This document shows positions 1 to 7,380 of a DNA stretch of 19,561 bases, piece by piece. The stretch's first letter is position 1; each line of letters begins with the position of its first letter. Location of the stretch: contig CAZIOU010000016.1 in the NCBI GenBank assembly GCA_964540995.1, positions 1 through 19,561 of the forward strand, given 5' to 3'. The translations under genes were made by a program, and so were the position numbers. The stretch comes from JAZDLR01 sp964540995. GTDB lineage: Bacteria > Patescibacteriota > Patescibacteriia > UBA1558 > 2-01-FULL-52-15. The notes under the pieces were generated by a model that was not told the origin of the DNA, did no database searches, and worked only from the letters and a program-made list of their open reading frames with translations.

Positions 1-3
1 GGT

Positions 4-41
4 GGTACGGCTCGCGTAGAATCGCTAGCCATACCTTTTTT
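4..41 (+). terminator. Intrinsic terminator of the upstream transcription unit
   Basis: The sequence shows an imperfect hairpin. GGTA (4-7) pairs with TACC (32-35), GGCT (9-12) with AGCC (27-30), and GCG (14-16) with CGC (23-25). The helices are separated by single 1x1 mismatches, the loop is six bases, and the stem runs directly into six T (36-41). That is the layout of a rho-independent terminator. It probably ends transcription from genes left of the window and insulates the terminase operon. The two mismatches lower confidence. Confidence 0.55.
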
Positions 42-179
42 CACGGACTATCCACTAATAGCTCTTTAGAGCCCCAAGGTTGAGTTTAAACCGCTCGAAT
101 CAATACTTTCGCACCATTTGAGCCCGCGTTGAATGGCGGGCCGATTAGGGGCCTTAAAATCGAACCAAAGTGAGACCAA
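42..179 (+). promoter_or_regulatory. Leader before terminase genes, with a GC-rich symmetric element
   Basis: No gene is visible here. The clearest structure is a two-fold symmetric element at 122-141: GCCCGC (122-127) and GCGGGC (136-141) around an 8-base spacer. A smaller palindrome, GCTCTTTAGAGC, lies at 61-72. In lambda the cos packaging site lies just upstream of the small terminase gene, and GpA-type terminases cut cos sites with partial two-fold symmetry. A cos site here is therefore possible but not shown. I could not find a convincing -35/-10 pair, although a transcript must start nearby if the terminator at 4-41 works. The ribosome binding site for the gene at 180 is weak (GTGAG at 170-174). 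Confidence 0.3.
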
Positions 180-689
180 ATGCAGTACCTTTCAATTTCA
201 CAATTGAGTGAAGTGACGGGTGTCGACCGCCGGACCTGCAAAGACAGGCTCGAAACTCTCACACCGATTATCAAAGGTCGATCACATTTGTACGTAGCTC
301 GCGAGGCCATACCAAAAATCATCAATCATGGTTTGGAATCCGCCGACGACCACCGAAAGAAACTCCAAGAGGAAGAACTTCGGCACGAATCTGCGAAGGC
401 CGACAAGATCCAACTTCAGGTTGAGAAACTTCGAGGCGAGCTAGTTCCCATTGAGGACGTGGCTCGGGTTGTCGAAGCCGAATACGCGGCGGTTCGTGCC
501 GCTCTGTTAGCGATTTCGTCGAAAGTATCCGGCGAGCTTGCGACATTAGATTCAATTATCGAAATCAAAAAACTTCTCGATGGTCACATCAACGAGGTGC
601 TCGCGGAATTGAGCGCCGACCAAGACGAACAACTGTCCAAGCCTTCGGGTTCGGAGTTAGTAGAGACCGGCGAGGAAGCCGACGAATAG
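180..689 (+). CDS. Terminase small subunit (Nu1-like)
   Basis: This is the DNA-recognition half of the packaging motor. It would bind the packaging site and recruit the large subunit encoded 8 bases downstream. The N-terminus (residues about 1-50) opens with an ISQLSEVTGVDRRT segment, reading as the helix-turn-helix of a winged-helix domain as in lambda Nu1-type proteins. It is followed by a highly charged, probably coiled-coil stretch (about 60-95). A helical middle (about 95-140) suits oligomerisation, and the tail is acidic (SADQDEQ, ETGEEADE). At 169 residues it is close to lambda Nu1 (181). The ATG at 180 is chosen because the HTH begins immediately after it. The assignment rests on position before a GpA-type large subunit plus this layout. 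The exact subfamily is not certain. Confidence 0.75.
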   Translation: MQYLSISQLSEVTGVDRRTCKDRLETLTPIIKGRSHLYVAREAIPKIINHGLESADDHRKKLQEEELRHESAKADKIQLQVEKLRGELVPIEDVARVVEAEYAAVRAALLAISSKVSGELATLDSIIEIKKLLDGHINEVLAELSADQDEQLSKPSGSELVETGEEADE

Positions 690-697
690 GATTTCCA

Positions 698-2593
698 ATG
701 TCAGAACCTTTGAAGGCCCGACTCCTGAAAAGTCGTCGTCAAGTTCTGAAGCCTAAGCCCATTATGAACTTGGTGGATTGGGCCAACACCTATCGCTATC
801 TCTCAAGCGAATCTAGCGCCCTTCCGGGCCGTTGGAGAACCGACCGGGTTGAACCGGCTAGGGGAGTGATGCTAGCGGCTACAGACCCCACTGTGAATCA
901 AATCACGGTGATGTCTTGTTCGCAGCTTTTGAAATCTGAATTTCTCAATAACGTCGTGGCCTACTACATGGTCAACGACCCCTGTCCGATGCTTTTGATG
1001 CAACCTACGGTCTCAATGGCCGAAGCGTATTCGAAAGATCGGCTAGACCCAATGATTCGCGACACCCCGGCGGTGCGCGAGGTTGTGTCCAGCAAGAAGG
1101 GCCGGGACTCAAAAAACACCGTAGCACGAAAGAGTTTCTACGGCGGACAAATAACATTGGTTGGCTCGAACGCTCCGGCTGAACTTGCTTCTCGACCAAT
1201 CCGAATTGTCCTTTGCGACGAGGTTGACCGCTACGCGCAGTCCGCAGGTGTGGAAGGCGACCCGGTCTCTCTCGTCTCTGAACGTAGCGCCACTTTCGCG
1301 CCGTTTAATAAATTGATTTGCACCTCGACGCCGACGATTGAAGGTCGAAGTCGAATTGAACAGCTTTACCTCTCGGGAGATCAAAGAGTCTATGTTGTAC
1401 CTTGTCCCTCCTGTGGAGTCGAAGAAGAACTCAAGTTTGAAAATGTTAAGTGGACTGATAAGAACCCTGAAACGGCAGCTTATCATTGCCCTCGATGTAG
1501 CCATGTATGGACCGAATCTGAAAGAGTCCGAGCTATATCGCGAGGTCACTATCGAGCGACGGCTCCGTTCAAGGGACATGCAAGTTTCAAAGTAACGAAG
1601 CTCGCCTCACCGTGGGAGCCACTTTCGATTCTAGCGAAAAAATATTTGGAAGCTATCGGTAGCCCCGAACTTCTAAAAACTTTCGTCAACACACAGCTTG
1701 CAGAGACATGGGTCGAGAAGGGCGAAGCCCCCGACTCACAACGTCTCTATGAGCGACGCGAATCTTTTGAACTAAACAGCCTACCTACCGGAGTTGTGTT
1801 TTTAACCGCAGGTGTGGACGTTCAAAAAGATCGCCTAGAACTCGAAGTCGTTGGTTACGGTCGCGACAAGCGGTCGTGGTCCATTGATTATCGCATAATC
1901 ATGGGCGACACCGCGACGCCAACTCCTTGGTTGGAGTTAGACAAAGTTCTGAACGAGACTTGGCTCACTGAAGATAAAAGACAATTGCAAGTGCGTATGA
2001 TGTTGGTCGACTCCGGTTACAACACCCAACACGTTTACAATTGGGCACGACGACATTCAGGTGATCGAGTTCGAGTTTCAAAAGGTTCGGACGCGCTACA
2101 AACAATTTTCGGAACTCCGAAAGATGTTGATGTGGCTAAGGACGGAACGAAAGTTCGACGCGCAGTTAAGCTGTGGACAGTCGGCGTTTCGGTTTTGAAG
2201 TCTGAACTTTACGGATGGTTGAAAATGGATAAGCCCGAAGACGGCAAACCACATCCACCCGGCTACTGTCACTTTCCGATGTACGACCTTGAACACTTCA
2301 AGCGTCTGACTGCGGAACAGTTGATGAAGAAAACAATCAAGGGTCAAACCCATTATCATTGGGTCAAGGTTCACGAAAGAAACGAACAGTTAGACTGTCG
2401 AGTCCTCGCAAGAGCGGCGGCCTCGATGTTCGGAATTGATCGGTTCTCGAAAAATGAATTCGATGTTCTCGAAGGAAAAACAGAAATCCGCGCGAGCAAC
2501 GAAGCAAAAGTCGAAACACCTACGATTAAAAAGAAAATTGAGCCGCCCCCTTCAAGTTCATATTGGGGACGCAACAAGAAAAAATTTTGGTAA
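698..2593 (+). CDS. Terminase large subunit, GpA family ATPase/nuclease
   Basis: This is the packaging motor and nuclease that cuts concatemers and pumps DNA through the portal into the prohead. The 631 residues match the size of lambda gpA (641). The Walker A-like segment is at 71-80 (MSCSQLLKS). The Walker B is at 169-177 (RIVLCDEVD), followed by a coupling motif (ICTSTPT, 207-213). A zinc-ribbon insertion has CPSC at 236-239 and CPRC at 264-267, a usual mark of GpA-type terminases. The C-terminal RNase H-like nuclease has candidate acidic metal ligands D374 (AGVDV), D438 (VDSG) and D566 (LDCR). The C-terminal tail is basic and proline-rich (IEPPPSSS...KKKFW) and probably contacts the portal. 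An AGGA lies 6 bases before the ATG. The protein is full length with no missing motif. Confidence 0.95.
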   Translation: MSEPLKARLLKSRRQVLKPKPIMNLVDWANTYRYLSSESSALPGRWRTDRVEPARGVMLAATDPTVNQITVMSCSQLLKSEFLNNVVAYYMVNDPCPMLLMQPTVSMAEAYSKDRLDPMIRDTPAVREVVSSKKGRDSKNTVARKSFYGGQITLVGSNAPAELASRPIRIVLCDEVDRYAQSAGVEGDPVSLVSERSATFAPFNKLICTSTPTIEGRSRIEQLYLSGDQRVYVVPCPSCGVEEELKFENVKWTDKNPETAAYHCPRCSHVWTESERVRAISRGHYRATAPFKGHASFKVTKLASPWEPLSILAKKYLEAIGSPELLKTFVNTQLAETWVEKGEAPDSQRLYERRESFELNSLPTGVVFLTAGVDVQKDRLELEVVGYGRDKRSWSIDYRIIMGDTATPTPWLELDKVLNETWLTEDKRQLQVRMMLVDSGYNTQHVYNWARRHSGDRVRVSKGSDALQTIFGTPKDVDVAKDGTKVRRAVKLWTVGVSVLKSELYGWLKMDKPEDGKPHPPGYCHFPMYDLEHFKRLTAEQLMKKTIKGQTHYHWVKVHERNEQLDCRVLARAAASMFGIDRFSKNEFDVLEGKTEIRASNEAKVETPTIKKKIEPPPSSSYWGRNKKKFW

Positions 2594-2686
2594 CGAAGTC
2601 ACGGGCCGGAACCCGCATTTAGAGACGACACCGCGTCGAAGACGCAACCCTCACGCAGTCCGGCCTTAAACTTTCAAAGGATAACA
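2594..2686 (+). other. Structured 93-base gap between terminase and gpW
   Basis: No ORF is supported here. GGCCGGA (2604-2610) is complementary to TCCGGCC (2659-2665), giving a 7-bp closing helix. Inside it, GCGTC (2633-2637) pairs with GACGC (2641-2645) over a 3-base loop. The structure ends about 20 bases before the gpW start, next to its ribosome binding site (AAAGG near 2676). There is no T tract, so it is not an intrinsic terminator. It could protect or process the mRNA, or set the ratio of motor to connector protein. That role is inference. Confidence 0.4.
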
Positions 2687-2890
2687 ATGACATTCACAGC
2701 CGCCGACCTCGTTGCGTTAAAAGCTGCGCTGATTTCCGGCGCGTTGAAAGTTCGCATTGGTGATCGCGAAGTGACCTACCGCTCACAAGCGGAGTTGATA
2801 GCTGCGATCCAAATGATTCAACAAGTGATTGATGGATCGAGCACCGCTGACTCGCAGAACATTAAAGCATCGTTCTCGAAAGGCGAGTAG
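2687..2890 (+). CDS. gpW-like head-tail connector
   Basis: This small protein joins the packaged head below the portal and allows the FII-like protein and tail to attach. At 67 residues it matches lambda gpW (68). The pattern fits the gpW fold: an N-terminal helix (LVALKAALIS), a beta-hairpin built from KVRIGDREVTYRS (about 21-33), and a second helix (AELIAAIQMIQQVI, 35-48). The C-terminus is disordered and polar. In gpW that tail is needed for connector function. It lies in the classical place between large terminase and portal, 2 bases before the portal ATG, with an AAAGG ribosome binding site. Confidence is high from size, motif and place together. Confidence 0.88.
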   Translation: MTFTAADLVALKAALISGALKVRIGDREVTYRSQAELIAAIQMIQQVIDGSSTADSQNIKASFSKGE

Positions 2891-2892
2891 AG

Positions 2893-4449
2893 ATGAAACC
2901 AAACTTCATTGATAGGCTTGTCGGATTTTTCAGTCCGGAAGCTGAAACCGCGCGAATTCAAAGCCGATTGAAAAAAGATTTGATTCTTCGTGGTTACGAC
3001 GCAGCGAAAGACTTTCGAACTAGTGATTGGGTTAGCGCATCCAAGACAAGCGCGAACGAAGAAATCAAAGCAGCACAAAAGAAAGTTCGTGAACGCGCTC
3101 GCGACCTCACTCGAAACAACCCATACGGCGTTCGAGCGTTGAACGTAATCACGGCAAACACAGTTGGTTCGGGAATTGTCGCAAATGTGCGCGGCCCCAA
3201 CGACAAAAAGACAGAAGAACTCCGACTTCTATGGAAAATGTGGGCCGAATCTACGGCTTGTGACGCAAACGGACGACATAATTTCTACGGACTTCAGTCC
3301 TTGGTTTTGAGAACCACAGTCGAATCCGGTGAAGGTTTAGCTGTTAGAAATGGACTGGACCCGGTAACGGGGCCGAAAATTAAAGTTTTAGAGTCTGATT
3401 TCTTGAACGCAGACCAAGACAAAGACGACGGAACACTTGTTCAGGGTATCGAGTTCGATTCAAAAGGAACTCGCAAAGCCTACAAGCTGTTCAAAAAACA
3501 TCCGGGCGACAAGGGAGCGTCGAACGAGTACGTTTCGATTCCCGCTCAAGATGTTTCGCACACATTTAGACAAGAACGACCCGGCCAACAGCGAGGAATG
3601 CCTTGGGCGCACGCGGTTATCGAACCACTTAAGGACTTCGACGACTACCAGCGAGCCACTTTGATCGGTCGCAAGATCGCAGCTTGTTTTTCTGCCTTCA
3701 TTACAACGAATGGAAGCGATTCGCTTTTGTCGCCTGAAGATTTGAAGACAAAACGCGAAGCTGACATGACTCTCGAACCGGCAACGATTCGATATTTGAA
3801 TCACGGTGAGAGCGTTTCGCTTGCAACACCTCCTCCGGTCTCGGGATACGCGGAATTCACTCGCGAATCTCTCCGGTCGGTAGCAGCAGGCCTAGGTATC
3901 TCATACGAAGCGATGACAGGCGACTATTCACAGTCGAACTACTCATCTTCTCGCATGGGACACCTCGAATTCCGACGAAACATCGAAGATTGGCGCTGGA
4001 ATATGCTGATTCCGCAGTTCTGTGATACCACTTTTGGGTGGTTTAGGCAGTGGGCGGCGGTTGTTGCGAGGGTAAAACCGGAAGAAATCACGGTTGAATG
4101 GACTCCACCAGCATACGAAATGATCGACCCAACGAAGGACATTGCAGCGACTCAAAGGGCAATTCGGGCCGGTTTGCTGACACTTCCTCAAGCAATTCGG
4201 GCTCAAGGTTACGATCCAGACGCGCAACTTAAAGAAATAGCAGAAACAAACACAAAACTCGACGAACTCAAAATCTCTCTCGATTCCGACCCGCGAAAAA
4301 TGTCGCAAATCGGATTCGCACAAGCCGGAGATTCGCTCGGAATTCTTTCGGACGTTGAGATTCCACAAGAGGAAACTCCAGATACGGAGGTCCAGCATGA
4401 AACAGAACAAGGGTCTACTCCGGCAGACGGGCGACCTAAACCCGTCTAA
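2893..4449 (+). CDS. Portal protein, lambda family
   Basis: This protein forms the dodecameric ring at one head vertex. It is the channel for DNA entry and exit and the docking site for terminase and connectors. At 518 residues it is similar to lambda gpB (533). The N-terminal region (about 50-95) has the RERARDLTRNNPYGVRA segment followed by ANTVGSGI, typical of the lambda-type family. The core continues with VESGEGLAVRNG, and a WTPPAYEMIDPTKD segment lies near 415-430, as is usual close to the C-terminal crown. The tail is acidic and polar (EIPQEETPDTEVQHETEQ). Its last 53 bases overlap a small gene in another frame (4397-4531). The start is the ATG two bases after the gpW stop, with GGCGAGTAGAG upstream. 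Confidence 0.94.
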   Translation: MKPNFIDRLVGFFSPEAETARIQSRLKKDLILRGYDAAKDFRTSDWVSASKTSANEEIKAAQKKVRERARDLTRNNPYGVRALNVITANTVGSGIVANVRGPNDKKTEELRLLWKMWAESTACDANGRHNFYGLQSLVLRTTVESGEGLAVRNGLDPVTGPKIKVLESDFLNADQDKDDGTLVQGIEFDSKGTRKAYKLFKKHPGDKGASNEYVSIPAQDVSHTFRQERPGQQRGMPWAHAVIEPLKDFDDYQRATLIGRKIAACFSAFITTNGSDSLLSPEDLKTKREADMTLEPATIRYLNHGESVSLATPPPVSGYAEFTRESLRSVAAGLGISYEAMTGDYSQSNYSSSRMGHLEFRRNIEDWRWNMLIPQFCDTTFGWFRQWAAVVARVKPEEITVEWTPPAYEMIDPTKDIAATQRAIRAGLLTLPQAIRAQGYDPDAQLKEIAETNTKLDELKISLDSDPRKMSQIGFAQAGDSLGILSDVEIPQEETPDTEVQHETEQGSTPADGRPKPV

Positions 4450-4531
4450 GCGTCCCGAAGTTAAAGAGAAGAAACGACTAGCAATGCTCGCGTATTATGA
4501 ACGTCGCAGATTGGAAAAAATGAGTGTCTAA
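4397..4531 (+). CDS. Small basic protein overlapping portal and protease-capsid genes
   Basis: This 44-codon reading frame starts at ATG 4397 inside the portal end and stops at TAA 4529-4531, eight bases into the next gene. It is supported mainly by a near-perfect ribosome binding site (CGGAGG at 4385-4390) placed 6 bases before the ATG, and by exactly filling the 74-base gap. The product begins MKQNKGLLRQTGDLNP and has a Lys/Arg-rich helix (PEVKEKKRLAMLAYYERRRLEKM). It is very basic, with about 13 Lys/Arg. I do not recognise a family. The stop/start overlap with GTG 4524 suggests translational coupling, so it could act partly as a leader that brings ribosomes to the weakly initiated capsid fusion. 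It could also be a small head protein. Confidence 0.6.
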   Translation: MKQNKGLLRQTGDLNPSKRPEVKEKKRLAMLAYYERRRLEKMSV

Positions 4532-6458
4532 AAATAAAACAGAAAAACTACCGGTACTACAACTTAGGGCACAGTTTTCAGGTAGCTCCTTAGAAAGAAA
4601 AGACAACCTCATACAGGTTGTTGCCTCAACTGGTCATAAAGGACTTCGAGAAACTTACTTCGGAAATTATTATGAAGAGTTGTCTTTAGATCCCAAACAC
4701 GTCGACCTTCGGATGCTGAAGTCTGGTCGGGCTAAGTTTTTAGCCGCTCACGACATGAGAAACTTGGACAGCGTTATCGGTGTGGTTGAGTCCGCAGAAT
4801 TAACACCTGAAAACATAATTTCAGACATTAGATTCTCAGAAGACGAAATTTCTCAAAGACATCTAAGCAAAGTTAGAGATGGAATTCTTACCGACGTGTC
4901 TATCGGCTACATCGTTCGCACTTACGAAGATGTGAGTAAAGAGGGCGACAAGATACCCACACTAAGAGCAACGGATTACGAGATAGTTGAAATTTCGCTC
5001 GTACCTAGCGGGTTTGACCCTGGAGCTGTCGTAAGGGGCGTTGAAGAAACGCAACTGAACGAAGTTCAGATCATCTCGAGAACACAAAATAACATAGAAA
5101 CTGAGACGGAAATTCTTTCGACCTCAGAAATTAACGCGGAAGATTCCGCAGAGGAAAGCATAACTATGCCACCAGAAATCAAGCCCGACGTTATCGACAC
5201 TGAGGCGCTAAAGAAAGAAGCGGCGACACAAGAACGTCAACGCGCTACTGAAATCCGCCAAGCTGTTCGCTCGGCTAAACTCGAAGACACTCTCGCAGAA
5301 TCGTTGATCGAGCGCGGAGTATCGGCTGACGAAGCTCGCAAGGAAGTTCTCGCTCAAATGGCGAAACAACCGGCACCGGCTGCGGCTGTTGACGCGACTT
5401 CACGAGTTGAAGTTGGAACAGACGACAAAGAAAAGAAGCGTGACGCGGCTGTAGAGTCGATTCTTTTCCGCGCCGACTCGAAAAACTTCAAACTATCTCA
5501 AGGAAACCCATTCTACGGAATGACTCTCTTGCGATTGGCTGAAGAATTCCAAGGCGGTCGCAAAGGTATGACAGACGCGCAGATCGCAACTCGCGCGATG
5601 TCTAGCTCCGATCTTCCTTATATTCTCGCGAACTCGGCTGAAAAAATGGCTCTAAGCCGTTATCAGATTCAACCACGCACTTGGTCACGATGGGCGAAGG
5701 CGGAAACTCTCCGTAACTTCAAAACAAAAGACCTTCTCCGCTCGGGCGACTTCTCTTCTTTGGAAGAACGTCAAGAGGGTGCGGAATTCAAACGCGGTTC
5801 GTTCGGTGAAAGCCGTGAACAAGTTGCATTGAAAGAGTGGGGCAAAGTGATGTCCTTCACTCGTCGAATGCTCATCAACGACGACCTCGGTGAAGTGATG
5901 AAAGTTGCGGCCGAAGGCGGAGTTGCTGCGTCACGTCTCGAAAACCGATTGGTCTACGCGATTCTGACAGGCAACCCAGTCATGGCTGACGGTCACGAGT
6001 TGTTCAAATCGGAACACGCAAACCTTCTTTCGGCGGCTGCTTTGACTGATTCAACAATCGGTGAAGCGTTCCGAAAAATGCGCGAACAGTCATCGGTTGA
6101 CGGTCTAGACAAGCTGAACTTGGCTCCAAAATATTTGATCTGTGGTCCTTCTGAGGAAGTTACAGCTCGCAAGTATTTGGCTCAAATCAGCCCAACACAG
6201 GCTTCGAACGTAAACGTGTTCTCTGGTTCTCTTGAACTGATCGTAGACGCAGAAATTTCGACAAACGATTATTTCTTCGCTGCGGATCAAAACCAAATCG
6301 ACACAGTTACTCTGTTCCGTCTCGAAGGTGAGGAATCTCCTCGCATCGAATCGCGAACTGACTTCGAAACTGAGTCGGTCGAGATCAAAGTTGCTCACAG
6401 CGCGGTTGCTAAAGCAGTCGACCACCGTGGTCTCTGCAAGTCGGCGAACGCATCTTAA
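4524..6458 (+). CDS. Prohead protease / major capsid protein fusion
   Basis: This one 644-residue polypeptide carries assembly protease, scaffold and shell. Residues 1-175 read as an HK97-type prohead protease: H76 in AAHDMRN, S126 in TDVSIGY, and YEIVEISLVPSGFDPGA (152-168) carrying the third acidic position. Residues about 225-290 are charged and helical, like the scaffold (delta) domain. Residues about 305-644 are the HK97-fold capsid (start NPFYGMTLL; end TESVEIKVAHSAVAKAVDHRG). Fused protease-capsid genes occur in other siphophages, so the architecture is known. The start is GTG 4524, whose ribosome binding site is weak and overlaps the stop of the small upstream gene. Codon use changes abruptly near residue 214. 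AGA/AGG makes up 9 of 13 Arg codons before it and 0 of 31 after it. An in-frame internal start, M215, sits exactly there. Confidence 0.92.
   Translation: MSKNKTEKLPVLQLRAQFSGSSLERKDNLIQVVASTGHKGLRETYFGNYYEELSLDPKHVDLRMLKSGRAKFLAAHDMRNLDSVIGVVESAELTPENIISDIRFSEDEISQRHLSKVRDGILTDVSIGYIVRTYEDVSKEGDKIPTLRATDYEIVEISLVPSGFDPGAVVRGVEETQLNEVQIISRTQNNIETETEILSTSEINAEDSAEESITMPPEIKPDVIDTEALKKEAATQERQRATEIRQAVRSAKLEDTLAESLIERGVSADEARKEVLAQMAKQPAPAAAVDATSRVEVGTDDKEKKRDAAVESILFRADSKNFKLSQGNPFYGMTLLRLAEEFQGGRKGMTDAQIATRAMSSSDLPYILANSAEKMALSRYQIQPRTWSRWAKAETLRNFKTKDLLRSGDFSSLEERQEGAEFKRGSFGESREQVALKEWGKVMSFTRRMLINDDLGEVMKVAAEGGVAASRLENRLVYAILTGNPVMADGHELFKSEHANLLSAAALTDSTIGEAFRKMREQSSVDGLDKLNLAPKYLICGPSEEVTARKYLAQISPTQASNVNVFSGSLELIVDAEISTNDYFFAADQNQIDTVTLFRLEGEESPRIESRTDFETESVEIKVAHSAVAKAVDHRGLCKSANAS
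5151..5168 (+). promoter_or_regulatory. Candidate internal ribosome binding site and start (Met215 of capsid fusion)
   Basis: GAGGAAAG (5151-5158) lies 7 bases before an in-frame ATG at 5166-5168, at the junction between protease and scaffold/capsid parts. Starting here would give a 430-residue scaffold-capsid protein without protease. The lambda C/Nu3 gene pair uses the same trick, with an internal in-frame start making the scaffold. The shell needs hundreds of capsid copies but few proteases, which fits. Initiation here is inferred, not shown. Confidence 0.4.
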
Positions 6459-6472
6459 TCGTGATCTGAATT

Positions 6473-6503
6473 AGGCTCGACAATTCGTCGGGCCTTTCTT
6501 TTT
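6473..6503 (+). terminator. Intrinsic terminator after the capsid gene
   Basis: A 9-bp stem is formed by AGGCTCGAC (6473-6481) and GTCGGGCCT (6487-6495), with one T-G wobble and a 5-base loop. It runs into a T-rich tract, TTTCTTTTT (6495-6503). It lies 14 bases after the capsid stop and 24 bases before the decoration-protein ATG. With no promoter evident just downstream, it probably works as a partial terminator that lowers transcription of the tail genes relative to head genes, or it stabilises the capsid mRNA 3' end. Confidence 0.85.
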
Positions 6504-6527
6504 CAACTAAACCATAAGGAAATCATA

Positions 6528-6998
6528 ATGGATAATTACGTTCAACCCGGACATTCGATTGAATACTCGAATTCTGGTTCAGCAATCACATCGGGTTCGG
6601 TTGTAGCCGTTCTTGACCGATGCGGTATCGCTTTAACAGACATCGCGGCAACTACAGGCGTCGGCACGGTCAATCTTTCGGGTGTTTACACGCTCGCTAA
6701 AGACAACGACGAAGCAATCGCACAGGGCGAAATGCTCTACTTCGATTCTTCTGATTCGACAGTAACAAAAACCGCAGCGGGCAACACACCAATCGGTGTA
6801 GCACACGAAGCGGCTACTGAAACTTCGACTTCGATGAAAGTTCGTCTATGCGAACACCCAAAACGCGCGGCTAACGTCGCAGCTCTTGGTCAAAACGCAA
6901 GTGTTGGTTATGTCGAAGCTGAAGCACAAGCTGTAGCAGACAAAATCGACGCAGTTATCGCGGCTCTCAAAGCTGCTGGACTGATGAAAAACGCTTAA
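6528..6998 (+). CDS. Head decoration / head fibre protein (DUF2190-like)
   Basis: This 156-residue protein is expected on the outside of the capsid. The N-terminal part is a small beta-rich fold: VQPGHSIEYSNSGSAI, then SGSVVAV, ALTDIAA and LSGVYTLAK, a pattern characteristic of DUF2190 proteins. The middle (EGMLYF-like AQGEMLYFD, then TPIGVAHEAATETSTSMKVRL) completes the barrel. The C-terminal segment (AEAQAVADKIDAVIAALKAAG, about 130-151) is a single helix, as found in head-fibre proteins. The gene directly follows the capsid gene but sits behind an intrinsic terminator. The start is ATG 6528 with AAGGAAA 7 bases upstream. It replaces the lambda D protein in position, since D precedes E in lambda. 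Confidence 0.8.
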   Translation: MDNYVQPGHSIEYSNSGSAITSGSVVAVLDRCGIALTDIAATTGVGTVNLSGVYTLAKDNDEAIAQGEMLYFDSSDSTVTKTAAGNTPIGVAHEAATETSTSMKVRLCEHPKRAANVAALGQNASVGYVEAEAQAVADKIDAVIAALKAAGLMKNA

Positions 6999-7077
6999 TC
7001 TGGAATTGATTGGTGCGGACTGAGGGTGCCGCTTAAAGACTAAACCGCCATTTTCCTTTAGTGAAAGGTAATTCAAA
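6999..7077 (+). other. Short gap with two small hairpins
   Basis: No ORF is seen. GCGG (7015-7018) can pair with CCGC (7029-7032), and ACTAAA (7039-7044) with TTTAGT (7057-7062), the latter next to the AAAGG ribosome binding site of the gene at 7078. There is no T tract. The second hairpin could modulate access to that ribosome binding site. This is weak evidence. Confidence 0.25.
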
Positions 7078-7377
7078 ATGAGTTTCAGAGCACTAGAGGA
7101 AGCAGTTCTAGCGACTTGTAATACCACCTTCGGCACCCCAGTGACCTATACTCCCACTGTAGGAAGCCCCGTATCTATAAACGGGGTCTTCGATAACGCC
7201 TATATCGAAGTCAACGGGGTGTCTTCTCTTCAACCTACGCTTCGAATTCAACTTTCGGACTTGGAACTAGATCCAACCAAAGGTGACGAAGTGACAATCG
7301 ACTCGACCGACTATGTGATTTTGGCTTCACAAAAAGACGGATACGGCGGGGCGCTTTTAGTTCTCCAAAAGGATTAA
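7078..7377 (+). CDS. Head-tail joining protein (gpFII-like)
   Basis: This 99-residue beta-rich protein lies where lambda FII lies. FII is the head-completion protein that forms the interface with the tail tube. The pattern fits: a short N-terminal helix (FRALEEAVLATC), then a barrel containing INGVFDNAYIEVNG, a QPTLRIQLSDL strand, the GDEVTID turn and the closing strands TDYVILASQKDGYGGALLVLQK. The combination 'P.L......L..DP..GD.V....Y.V......G...L.L' is the usual look of FII-like joining proteins. The start ATG 7078 has AAAGG upstream. The next gene begins 3 bases after the stop. Fold-level similarity is convincing, while direct sequence homology to lambda FII is weak. Confidence 0.7.
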   Translation: MSFRALEEAVLATCNTTFGTPVTYTPTVGSPVSINGVFDNAYIEVNGVSSLQPTLRIQLSDLELDPTKGDEVTIDSTDYVILASQKDGYGGALLVLQKD

Positions 7378-7380
7378 AAA

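Noticed and set aside
80..109. Promoter TTGAGT...TACTTT before the terminase genes
   Set aside because: The match to consensus is only 4/6 and 3/6 with an 18-base spacer, too weak to call.
2436..2669. 77-residue basic + strand frame over the terminase end
   Set aside because: It overlaps the essential C-terminus of the terminase in another frame, lacks a ribosome binding site, and its high Lys/Arg content is a frame-shift artefact.
6999..7077. Terminator in the gap after the decoration gene
   Set aside because: The stems are 4-6 bp with large loops and no T tract follows.
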